Assembly: GCA_030593885.1 (NCBI GenBank)
Contig: JAUVGH010000007.1
Coordinates: 1-59,576, forward strand
Source of the DNA: Methanomassiliicoccales archaeon
GTDB taxonomy: Archaea; Thermoplasmatota; Thermoplasmata; RBG-16-68-12; SOIM01
DNA length: 59,576 bases
Direction: 5' to 3'
Shown: one piece after another, positions 25,919 through 34,309 of the stretch
Layout: every line of letters begins with the position of its first letter
How positions within the stretch are numbered: position 1 is the stretch's first letter
The notes under the pieces: model-generated
The model's database searches: none
What the model saw: only the letters and a program-made list of their open reading frames with translations
What the model was told of the DNA's origin: nothing
Program-made: the position numbers and the translations under genes

Positions 25919-28834
25919 ATGTTCGCTGGCATTGCTAGGGTCATTGTGAAGCATCACAAGAAGATAGTCGTTCTCTGGTTAGTTCTACTACTGGCTTCTC
26001 TGTACCCTCTCCAGTTCGTTTCGGATGCGGTGGTGTACGAGGAAGCGGGTTTTGCGCCCGCCGACGTGGAATCCGTAAAGGCCCAGGACATCATCGATGA
26101 ACAGTTCCCGACCTCGACGGCCAACAGCACCGTGCTGGTTGTGGTGCAGTCACCCGACATAGCATCCGAGGACGTGAGGGATTTCGCGATATCGGTCGAG
26201 GAAAGCATGAGGGGTAGCTCGGAGGTCCAGGACCTGGAGGACTTCCATTCGGTCTATTCGGTCTATGAGTTCGCTTACGTGGAAACAGCGAGAGCGCTGG
26301 CACCGGAGATGTACGCGGCCGAGTTCGGGCTCCAGAGCGCCGCATTCATGTTCTTCAGCGGACCCAATCTCTACGCCCAGAGGTGGAACAATTCCCCTGT
26401 GAACGACCCAGACTTCAATGACAGCTGGGACGCATACTCACCAATGATACTCGACCCGAGCCTAACCGCCCGGCTTTACACCTACTCACAATCATTCAGG
26501 GACACCTGGAACAGGACGTTCGACAACGCCTCAATGGAGTACATTTCCACTTCGGATTCCCTAACAAGAGGACAGCACGCGTTGAGCTTCACCACCCCCA
26601 TGTCCTTTGATTTCATTCCTCCGGTGAACGAGACCCAACAGCTCTACTACGCCACCTGGAGCGGGTTGGACATCAACACCTGGAACAACTCGGTCGCGGT
26701 CCATTTCCTGTTACTGGGAATGATGCAGCAGTACTCCGGAATGCCCCTTACACTGCTCGAGTCGGTCTACCAGTTGGGTGCGGCCCCTTCCCAAGCTGAT
26801 CTGGAGCAGTTCGCCCTGGACCAAGTTGGGATGGGCACGGTCAGTACCTATCCTCTGAGCCTTCCACCTGGTACGCTGGAGTTCCTGATGAACACCACCT
26901 CGCACACCATGTTGATGTTGATCTCGTTCTCGACCCCACCTGGTTCCGCCGACGGGGACGGGAACAGCATCATGGGGAGGAACGTCGAACTGGTCAGGGA
27001 GACGGTGGAGGATGTCAAACGAACACTCAGTGTTCAGTACATAACGACGTACGTCACGGGTGATGTGGCGCTCGGAGCGGACATGGAAAGTGCCGCCTTC
27101 GAGGACGTTGAGAAGATAGATCCGATAACGATTGCGCTTGTGTTCATCATCATAGGCCTTTTCTTCATGTCATTCGTGACCCCCGCCGCGGCCGTTGGCG
27201 GGATCGGGATTGCAGTGGTCATCAGCCAGAGTTTGATCGTCATCGTGGGGATATTCGTGGCCAAGGTTCACTTCAGCGTCCTCACCTTGATGCTCACGGC
27301 CATGCTCGGCGCAGGCACGGATTATGCGATCTTCCTTATGGCCAGATATAGGGAGGAACGTCTGAGAGGCAACTCCAAGGAGAAGAGCGTTGAGGAGTGC
27401 GTGAAGTGGGCTGGAGAGAGCATCACAACGTCCGGGATCGCCGTCATGATAAGCTTCGGGGCGTTGAGCCTGGCCAGCTTCACACTCGTCCGGACCATGG
27501 GACTCACCATAATGCTGGGCATAGGCATCGCCCTGCTGGTCGCGCTCACGTTCATACCCTCCGTCCTGATGTGGGTCGGGGACAGGGTCTTCTGGCCCGG
27601 ATACAAGAAATGGGAGGAAAGGAGCAAGAAGAAGCCCGGTGCGTACACCAGGTACTTCAGGAAATCGGCCCAGATATCGGTCAAGTACGCCAAACCAATT
27701 ACCATCGCCGCGGTGGTGCTGACACTCCCAGCCCTCTACATGGTGTTCAACCTTGAGACCGGCTTTGACTTCCTCGCGGCGATGCCGGAGACTGAAGCGA
27801 CGCAGGGAATAGTGGCCATGGGCGAGGGTTTCGGAGAGGGGAGGTTGACGCCCACGTCCGTTGTCATTCAGTCACCAACTCCCTTCAGAAGCTCCAGCAA
27901 CGGCAACGTCACCTACGACATATCCTTCATGGAAAGCGTGGAGGACCTCAGTAGCCAGATAAGCCAGATCGATAACGTTCAACAGGTCATTGGCCCGACG
28001 CGTCCGCAGGGCGTACCGATAGACTACACGGACATGAACAACGCCACGCTGCAGGAGGAGCTCAGGATCTACATCGAACCGACGATAGGAGAGGACAACG
28101 CAACCGTGCTCCTGACCGTCATCCTGAAGAAGGAGGCGTTCTCGCTCGCATCGGTGGACACGATCGCCCCCATACGCTCCTTGGTCAAAGAGCGGAACGA
28201 GAACGATCCCAACTTCCAGGGAGCGACCATGATGGTCGGTGGTGCCACAGCAAACGTCAAGGACATCAAGGACGTCCTGGACAGCGACTTCTTGCTGATG
28301 GTCGCTGTGGTCATCATCGCGGATTTCATCCTGCTGATGTTCGTCCTGGGCTCGGTACTGGTCCCGCTGAGGCTCATTCTAACCATCCTTCTGAGCATCT
28401 CTTGGACGCTGGCAATGACGGTTCTCATCTTCCAGGTGTGGCTTCAGATCCCGATATTGTGGCTGATGCCCTGGATACTCTTTGTGATCGCGATGGGGCT
28501 GGGGATGGATTACGACATCTTCTTGACAACAAGGATAAGAGAGGAGGTCGCCAAGGGTAAGAGCGACGAGGATGCCATTGTCACCGCGGTCGAGAAGACT
28601 GGGGGGATAATAACGGCGGCTGGATTGGTGATGTCAGGTGCATTTGCGACCATGATGCTCTCCTCACTCGGCTTGTTGCAGGAGTTCGGTTTCGCACTTG
28701 CATTCGTCATTCTTCTGGATGCGATGATCGTGAGGATCTACCTCGTGCCTTCGGTGATGATACTGCTCCAGAAATGGAACTGGTGGGCGCCTGGAAGGTT
28801 GCAGAGGGTGGGAAGAGAGAAGAAGAAACGCTGA
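25919..28834 (+). CDS. RND/MMPL-family membrane exporter
   Basis: A 971-residue transporter with twofold pseudo-symmetry. TM1 (about 12-34) and a large external domain (about 35-395) are followed by five helices containing GAGTDYAIFLMARYREE. The second half has one helix (about 600-620), a smaller external domain, and five helices containing GLGMDYDIFLTTRIREE. The two GxGxDY motifs lie in the proton-relay helices of the RND/MMPL superfamily. It probably exports lipids or hydrophobic compounds using the proton or sodium gradient; the substrate is unknown. GGAG stands 8 bases before the ATG. It is convergent with the O-methyltransferase gene. Confidence 0.92.
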   Translation: MFAGIARVIVKHHKKIVVLWLVLLLASLYPLQFVSDAVVYEEAGFAPADVESVKAQDIIDEQFPTSTANSTVLVVVQSPDIASEDVRDFAISVEESMRGSSEVQDLEDFHSVYSVYEFAYVETARALAPEMYAAEFGLQSAAFMFFSGPNLYAQRWNNSPVNDPDFNDSWDAYSPMILDPSLTARLYTYSQSFRDTWNRTFDNASMEYISTSDSLTRGQHALSFTTPMSFDFIPPVNETQQLYYATWSGLDINTWNNSVAVHFLLLGMMQQYSGMPLTLLESVYQLGAAPSQADLEQFALDQVGMGTVSTYPLSLPPGTLEFLMNTTSHTMLMLISFSTPPGSADGDGNSIMGRNVELVRETVEDVKRTLSVQYITTYVTGDVALGADMESAAFEDVEKIDPITIALVFIIIGLFFMSFVTPAAAVGGIGIAVVISQSLIVIVGIFVAKVHFSVLTLMLTAMLGAGTDYAIFLMARYREERLRGNSKEKSVEECVKWAGESITTSGIAVMISFGALSLASFTLVRTMGLTIMLGIGIALLVALTFIPSVLMWVGDRVFWPGYKKWEERSKKKPGAYTRYFRKSAQISVKYAKPITIAAVVLTLPALYMVFNLETGFDFLAAMPETEATQGIVAMGEGFGEGRLTPTSVVIQSPTPFRSSSNGNVTYDISFMESVEDLSSQISQIDNVQQVIGPTRPQGVPIDYTDMNNATLQEELRIYIEPTIGEDNATVLLTVILKKEAFSLASVDTIAPIRSLVKERNENDPNFQGATMMVGGATANVKDIKDVLDSDFLLMVAVVIIADFILLMFVLGSVLVPLRLILTILLSISWTLAMTVLIFQVWLQIPILWLMPWILFVIAMGLGMDYDIFLTTRIREEVAKGKSDEDAIVTAVEKTGGIITAAGLVMSGAFATMMLSSLGLLQEFGFALAFVILLDAMIVRIYLVPSVMILLQKWNWWAPGRLQRVGREKKKR

Positions 28835-28840
28835 AAACGC

Positions 28841-29473
28841 CTATTTCTTTCTGACCAATTGTATCCCATCTCTCACGGTGAGGAGAACGTTCTCTACCCG
28901 ATCATCGGCGACGATCTTCTTGTTCATCAGTGCGATCGCCTTTGCAGATTCGGTCTCTGGGTCCACCACATCCCCGCCCCACAGAGAGTTGTCGATAAGT
29001 ATCAATCCGCCGGGATTCAACATGTCCACGATGATGTCGTAGTACTCCGGATAGCGATCCTTGTCCGCGTCCAGAAAGATCAGGTCCGGCACAAAATCCA
29101 GGTCCTTGATGGTCTCCATCGCTTCCCCGAACTTAATCTCGATCTTCTTTCCGTGCGGGCTCTGGGATGTGTACTCCTCGGCGATTGCTTTGGCTTCTGG
29201 GTCCCTTTCGAGGGTCACCAACCTGCCATCCTCGGGCAGCGCTTCGGCCATGGATAGGGCGGAGTAGCCGGTGAATGTCCCGAGCTCAAGGATGTTCTTT
29301 GCCCCGGTTATCTGGACGATCAGCTTCAAGAACCTGCCCTCGACCCTGCCTGTCAGCATGTCTGGATTTGATGTGTTCTCAAGCGTGTATTTCTCCAGCC
29401 GTTCAAGAAGCTCCGGCGCGGGCTGAGTGTGTTCGAAAACGTACTCATCGACGGTCTCGTCTATGAATGTCAT
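28841..29473 (-). CDS. SAM-dependent O-methyltransferase (caffeoyl-CoA/COMT-type)
   Basis: A 210-residue class I methyltransferase of the metal-dependent O-methyltransferase family. Motifs are LELGTFTGYSALSMAEALP, RLVTLERDPEA, FGEAMETIKDL, and LIFLDADKDRYPEYYD, whose Asp residues would bind the divalent metal, plus ILIDNSLWGGDV. The natural substrate in archaea is not known. A TATA-like GATTTAAC about 32 bases upstream suggests a leaderless ATG. It is divergent from the MFS gene and convergent with the RND exporter. Confidence 0.93.
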   Translation of the reverse strand: MTFIDETVDEYVFEHTQPAPELLERLEKYTLENTSNPDMLTGRVEGRFLKLIVQITGAKNILELGTFTGYSALSMAEALPEDGRLVTLERDPEAKAIAEEYTSQSPHGKKIEIKFGEAMETIKDLDFVPDLIFLDADKDRYPEYYDIIVDMLNPGGLILIDNSLWGGDVVDPETESAKAIALMNKKIVADDRVENVLLTVRDGIQLVRKK

Positions 29474-29572
29474 GCAAGGTTCTTGATGACCAGTTCAGAG
29501 TTAAATCTTGCCATGGGGTGGGCATAGGAGTCTTTAGGTTCAAGGCAACATTACGGGTGGAGGATTGTTCAA

Positions 29573-30922
29573 TTGGTCAAAGTAAGGCCGAAAGGCATGC
29601 GCACATTCACCACCATCTGGAGCGGCCAGATGGTCTCCTTCATGGGAACCGCCATGACCCAGTTCGCGCTTCTGATATGGGTGTGGGGGAAGACCCATCA
29701 AGCGACCGCTACCGTGCTGATAGCGTTCTTCACCTTCGTGCCCCTGTTGGTCATGACGCCCATCGCGGGCGCGCTGGTGGATCGGTGGAACCGCAAGAAG
29801 GCGATGATCCTCAGCGACCTGAGCGCCGGGATGGGCAGTATTGTGATACTGCTCCTTTTCTTGTTCAATGGCCTCGAGGTCTGGCATCTCTATCTGATCG
29901 GTCTTTTCGTAGGTGCTCTCAACGCCTTCCAGTGGCCTGCATTCTCGGCAGCGATCACAATGCTCGTCAACAAGAAGGATTACGCCAGAACCAGCGGCAT
30001 GATGGGGTTGACCGAGGCAACGTCGATGATATTCGGTCCGCCGTTGGCGGCCGTTCTCCTGGTCACTGTGGGCATTCCAGGGGTTCTGATAATCGACATA
30101 ATCACGTTCACCTATGCGATCCTGGTGCTCCTCCCGATTCACATTCCGCAACCGCCTCCGCCAAAGGAAGAGGAAAAGATCAAGAGCATCTGGAAGGATT
30201 CGATCTTCGGATTCAAGTACATCTATGCCAGGAGGTCATTGTTCCTTCTCGTAATGGTGTTCTTCCTGTACAACTTCTTCGCCGCATTCTCGGTGAACCT
30301 CTTTGCGCCGATGGTGCTAGCAAGAACTGGAGATAGCGAGATTGTCCTTGGGACCATAATGTCAGTTCTCGGAATTGGAGGACTTTTCGGGGGAATCACA
30401 ATGGCACTGTGGGGAGGCCCTAAGAAGAAGATCAAAGGGTTGCTGGGAGGAATGGCCATAGCTGGATTCGGAGGACTTGCGATTTTTCCGTCCGATCCCA
30501 TCTTCTGGGCCTTGGGTGGCTTCCTCTTCTTGTTCCTCAGCCCAATCGTGAACGGCTGCAGTCAGGCAATCTGGCAATCCAAGACACCTCCAGGTGTGCA
30601 AGGCCGGGTGTTCGGGGCGAGGAGGTTCATAGCACAGATATCCGGCACGGTCGGTCTGCTATTGGTGGGACCCCTGGCAGATTTCGTTTTCGAGCCGGCA
30701 TTCGATCAGGGTGGCAGTATGGCTGGAGCATTAGGATGGTTGATAGAACCTGGAACGGGAGCGGGAATGGCATTCATGGTCTTCCTGGGCATCGCCCTCT
30801 CATCCATTGTGGCAGTCATAGCCTATCTGGTTCGGGACATCAGGGATATCGAGGAGATCATACCGGACTTTGACGAAGCTGAAAAAAAGGGAAGCCTTTC
30901 TGAAAACACCAAAGAAGATTAG
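29573..30922 (+). CDS. MFS transporter, DHA3-like efflux type
   Basis: A 449-residue major facilitator with about twelve TM helices. The N-terminal segment WSGQMVSFMGTAMTQFALLIWVW and the cytoplasmic loop GALVDRWNRKKAMILSDL (motif A) place it near the MFS_3/macrolide-efflux group. It probably exports a drug or metabolite. The start is a TTG with GGTGGAGG 9 bases upstream; an ATG at 29597 is an alternative. It ends in a charged tail (DFDEAEKKG). It is divergent from the O-methyltransferase gene, about 100 bases away. Confidence 0.92.
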   Translation: MVKVRPKGMRTFTTIWSGQMVSFMGTAMTQFALLIWVWGKTHQATATVLIAFFTFVPLLVMTPIAGALVDRWNRKKAMILSDLSAGMGSIVILLLFLFNGLEVWHLYLIGLFVGALNAFQWPAFSAAITMLVNKKDYARTSGMMGLTEATSMIFGPPLAAVLLVTVGIPGVLIIDIITFTYAILVLLPIHIPQPPPPKEEEKIKSIWKDSIFGFKYIYARRSLFLLVMVFFLYNFFAAFSVNLFAPMVLARTGDSEIVLGTIMSVLGIGGLFGGITMALWGGPKKKIKGLLGGMAIAGFGGLAIFPSDPIFWALGGFLFLFLSPIVNGCSQAIWQSKTPPGVQGRVFGARRFIAQISGTVGLLLVGPLADFVFEPAFDQGGSMAGALGWLIEPGTGAGMAFMVFLGIALSSIVAVIAYLVRDIRDIEEIIPDFDEAEKKGSLSENTKED

Positions 30923-30971
30923 GAGAGGGGCGAAGGGGCAAGGCTCTTAAACGCACTAGCTTCAGCGGTTT

Positions 30972-33900
30972 TCATTTACCCACATAATAGTAGTGAACCT
31001 TCCTGCCCTTCTTCTCCGTTCGGATCAAACCCCTCTCTTCGAGCCTGCTCATCTGGTAACTCACACTTGATTGATGTATCCCAAGCACCGACGCCATTTC
31101 CTTCTGGGTGATGCCTGGAAGGTCCTTCGCGGAGTCCGTTATCCTCTTCTGGACCTCGCTGAGCACCCCACCATTGGTGACAGGTATCTGCGTGCCCCGG
31201 GTGTAGAACCTCCTGAACCTCCCGTCCCTCCTGGACTTTATCTTCTCACCCTGCTCCAGCACCCGTAGGTGATGGACCAGTGACCCGTTGGGAAGACTCA
31301 GGTCGCGTTTGATCTGGTTGTAATGCTCTCCGGGGTTTATCTCGATGTACTGGTACACCCTGCCGCGGTCGTAGTTGTCCAGCAACTTGCCCTTCTTCAG
31401 CTTCATGTACAACGGCACGAAGAGCGATATGAGAGCGATCTTGAACCCTTCGGATGCCAGGAATACTGCAATGCCCGCACCCAGGACTATTGAGGACCCC
31501 AGAACGATCAGGAACTCGAACGGAATCCAGAACCCGGCGTCGACCGGAGGTGGAGCGATGATTATGGAAAGCTGCTTGTCCTGTTCGATGGCATCTTCCA
31601 CAGAGCCAGTGAGATCGTCCTTGACCGCGGATATGACATGGGGCGTGTGTGGCTCGCTTCCGTCGCTGGTGTCCACCTTCTGAGTGAGAACGAACTCGTT
31701 CGTCCAACCGTCGCCCTTGGTCAGGAGAGAATCCACTTCGTCCCCGAGGACGTCAACAACCGTGACCCTGGCCCGTTGGACGGGCTGACCTTCTTCATAA
31801 AGAACCTGGACCTTCAAGCGCCACTTCATGGTCATCGATGACCCGGAGTCCATCTCAACGTTCCCGAAGGTGCTGCTGACGCTCTCGAGGTCGGTATCGA
31901 GAAGGGAGACCTCATCAACCTGGGAGTCCTCGACGTACACTGGATCTCCCCCTACATCGTTGTCGATGATCGTGCCGGCAGTGCTTCCCTCCAGGTGAAT
32001 CGCATCCTCGTCCGACCCGTCTATGACGTTCTCCTCTATCCGGGGTGAGGCATTCTCGCAGTAGATCCCGAAATCGGAGCCGGTTATCGTGTTCTGATAG
32101 AACAGGGAAGAAGAATCCTCGCAGTAGATGCCTATCCTGTTTCCGGTCAGGGTGTTGCTCATGACCAGCGGGGAGGCCTCCAGGATGTAGATCCCGATGT
32201 CGTTGTTGAGAAGGGTGTTGTTGGTCAGCTTGACTGTCGAGCTGCCGTTGACCTTGATGCCTATCTCGTTCTCCTCGAGGATGTTGCCGTCGAACTCGAG
32301 CGTGTCCAGAGGCTGGTCCGGATCGTACCAGTAGGCGATCTTGTTCTTGTAGAACTTGTTCCAGTTGAAGCAGTTCTTGAGCTGGGAGTTGAAGTCCTTG
32401 GCCCCGTAGACCGTGTTGTACGAGATGAAGTTGTACCTGATCGCATCGTTGTGCGCGTAATTGGTCACTATCCCGTACTTCCCTACCGAGATGTCGTTGT
32501 AGGTGACCCAGGAATCCGTGGTGTGGTCCTGGTACAGGCCGTATGTGTAGTTGGTGATGATGTTGTGGTCCAGTACGAGCCCGTCAGTGTAATCGGAGTA
32601 GACCCCGTACTTCCCATCTCTAATCGTGAAGTAGAATATGGAGACGCCGTCGGCGGTGACGTAGAAGACGGTCCCGGATCCTCCACCGGTAACTATCACC
32701 TTGGTCTCGTCCTCTCCTTTCAGTGTCACGGTCTTGTTGACGATCACGTTCTCGGGGTAGGTGCCAGCATAAACGAAAATGGTGTCCCCAGGAGTGGCCG
32801 CGTCTATCGCTTCCTGTATCGTCTTGTAGTCAGCCGGCCCGTCGTCGTCGACCGTTATCATGCCGCCCTTGGTGACCGTGAGTGTTCCAGTACTGTTGGA
32901 GTAATTCCCCTGGTAATCGGCGATCACTTTGCATGTGCCTTCTTTCAGCGCCTTGAACGAAGTTGATTCTCCATGTGTTGTGATGCTGCAGACCGTTGAG
33001 TTCGTGGTCGTCCAGTCAACGGGGAGGAGTCCCAGAAGACCAAGGGTGTTGTTGTATGCCAATGCGTAGAAGGTGTCAGTGTCCGCGAGGTTGTACGTCC
33101 TGTCCCCGACCCATTTGCCGGATGTTGGTGAGTCGACGATGACGATGTAATCCACGTTCTCGGCGACGACGTCCAGCCTTCCTGTGGTGTTCCAAGAGAT
33201 GTTCTGGCCCGGGTCATAATCATTGGCGGTCACGTAGGTGGTCCCAAGGGTCTTGGTGATGAAAGTGACATTCTCCCCATAGCGAGGTTGAATGTCCCCT
33301 ACGGTCCAGTTCTGGCTGTCCCACCAGCAATCCTCCAGGCCGAGATAGCCTTGGATGTGGTTGTAGCCGGAGCAGTAGTATTCATCGGTCTCTCCGAGTG
33401 TGTAGGTCATGTTCCCGATGGGGTTCCCGTCAGGTGCGTCGGTGATGGCGATGTAATCCAGCCTCCCGTTGACAGTTATGGTCCCGGTCGTGTTTGTATA
33501 CGTACCCAGGAATTCTGCCGTTATCTTACATGTGCCTTCGGCGGTGGCATGGAACGTCGTCGAGTCCCCTTTTGCTGTGATATTGCAGACGGTGGAATTC
33601 GTTGTCGTCCAGTTGGCAATGACCATCCCGATCTGACCCTGTGAGTTGTTGAAGGCCACGGCGAAGAACCAGTCCATCTCCCCCAGGTGATAGGTGGTGT
33701 CCCCGACCCAACCAAGCTCGCCCGTCCCTCCGTCAGGAGAATGCATGATGATTATGTAGTCAAGTCCCTCCGGCGTAACGGTCAACGTACCAGTCCAATC
33801 GACCGTCCCTACAGTGGGATTGCCGTTGTCGGCTATTGCTCGGACCCGGGTAGTCCCGCCGCTGACGGCGGTGAATGTTGTGGTCGTGGAGTTCCGCGAC

Positions 33901-34211
33901 GGCATTACGGTCCCGACAGGCCAGTTCTCACTGTACCAGTCGCACCTTTCAAGGCCCAGGTACCCTGTAGTGTAGTTGTACCCAGAGCAGTAATACGTAT
34001 CATTCTCTCCCACATCGTAGGTCATGTTGTCTATAGCTGTCCCGTTGGGAGAATCTGTGATTATGATATAGTCAAGATCGTTCTGAGCCTGCACCACGTT
34101 CGATGTGAACAGAACTGAAGCCAGCGAAGCGTAGATTGTAAGTGCCAAGACCAGAGGCAATACCAAAACTAGCCCACGATTGTTTTGATGCGGTGAGTTC
34201 CTATCTTTCAA
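30972..34211 (-). CDS. Receptor-regulator 2: Ig-like repeats - beta-helix - TM - tandem winged helices
   Basis: A 1079-residue membrane-spanning regulator. After a signal helix come four ~100-residue Ig-like repeats in an A-B-A-B pattern: A units carry YYCSGYN and YLGLE-C, B units VNWTTTNSTVC-type motifs. A NosD-like right-handed beta-helix follows (starts PADYKTIQEAIDAATPGDTIFV), then a short linker domain. The TM helix is at about 900-920, followed by FVPLYMKLKKGKLLDNY and two winged helices: LSLPNGSLVHHLRVLE and EMASVLGIHQSSVSYQMSRLEERGLI. TTG 34211 is chosen as start because GAGGGG precedes it and a TATA box (TTTATAC, ~34257) would initiate downstream of the TTG at 34241. Homologous to receptor-regulator 1 only in the TM/cytoplasmic half. 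Confidence 0.86.
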   Translation of the reverse strand: MKDRNSPHQNNRGLVLVLPLVLALTIYASLASVLFTSNVVQAQNDLDYIIITDSPNGTAIDNMTYDVGENDTYYCSGYNYTTGYLGLERCDWYSENWPVGTVMPSRNSTTTTFTAVSGGTTRVRAIADNGNPTVGTVDWTGTLTVTPEGLDYIIIMHSPDGGTGELGWVGDTTYHLGEMDWFFAVAFNNSQGQIGMVIANWTTTNSTVCNITAKGDSTTFHATAEGTCKITAEFLGTYTNTTGTITVNGRLDYIAITDAPDGNPIGNMTYTLGETDEYYCSGYNHIQGYLGLEDCWWDSQNWTVGDIQPRYGENVTFITKTLGTTYVTANDYDPGQNISWNTTGRLDVVAENVDYIVIVDSPTSGKWVGDRTYNLADTDTFYALAYNNTLGLLGLLPVDWTTTNSTVCSITTHGESTSFKALKEGTCKVIADYQGNYSNSTGTLTVTKGGMITVDDDGPADYKTIQEAIDAATPGDTIFVYAGTYPENVIVNKTVTLKGEDETKVIVTGGGSGTVFYVTADGVSIFYFTIRDGKYGVYSDYTDGLVLDHNIITNYTYGLYQDHTTDSWVTYNDISVGKYGIVTNYAHNDAIRYNFISYNTVYGAKDFNSQLKNCFNWNKFYKNKIAYWYDPDQPLDTLEFDGNILEENEIGIKVNGSSTVKLTNNTLLNNDIGIYILEASPLVMSNTLTGNRIGIYCEDSSSLFYQNTITGSDFGIYCENASPRIEENVIDGSDEDAIHLEGSTAGTIIDNDVGGDPVYVEDSQVDEVSLLDTDLESVSSTFGNVEMDSGSSMTMKWRLKVQVLYEEGQPVQRARVTVVDVLGDEVDSLLTKGDGWTNEFVLTQKVDTSDGSEPHTPHVISAVKDDLTGSVEDAIEQDKQLSIIIAPPPVDAGFWIPFEFLIVLGSSIVLGAGIAVFLASEGFKIALISLFVPLYMKLKKGKLLDNYDRGRVYQYIEINPGEHYNQIKRDLSLPNGSLVHHLRVLEQGEKIKSRRDGRFRRFYTRGTQIPVTNGGVLSEVQKRITDSAKDLPGITQKEMASVLGIHQSSVSYQMSRLEERGLIRTEKKGRKVHYYYVGK

Positions 34212-34309
34212 ATGAACCCCTCTTCTACCCACTACCCGCAAAATTGGTCTACAGCGTATAAATAAACATTGGAGCGAACCTCAATATATAGCTGGCCGGA
34301 CCAGAAACA

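Noticed and set aside
29467-30336. Plus-strand 289-codon frame overlapping the MFS start
   Set aside because: Out of frame with the clear MFS transporter and compositionally unlike a protein.
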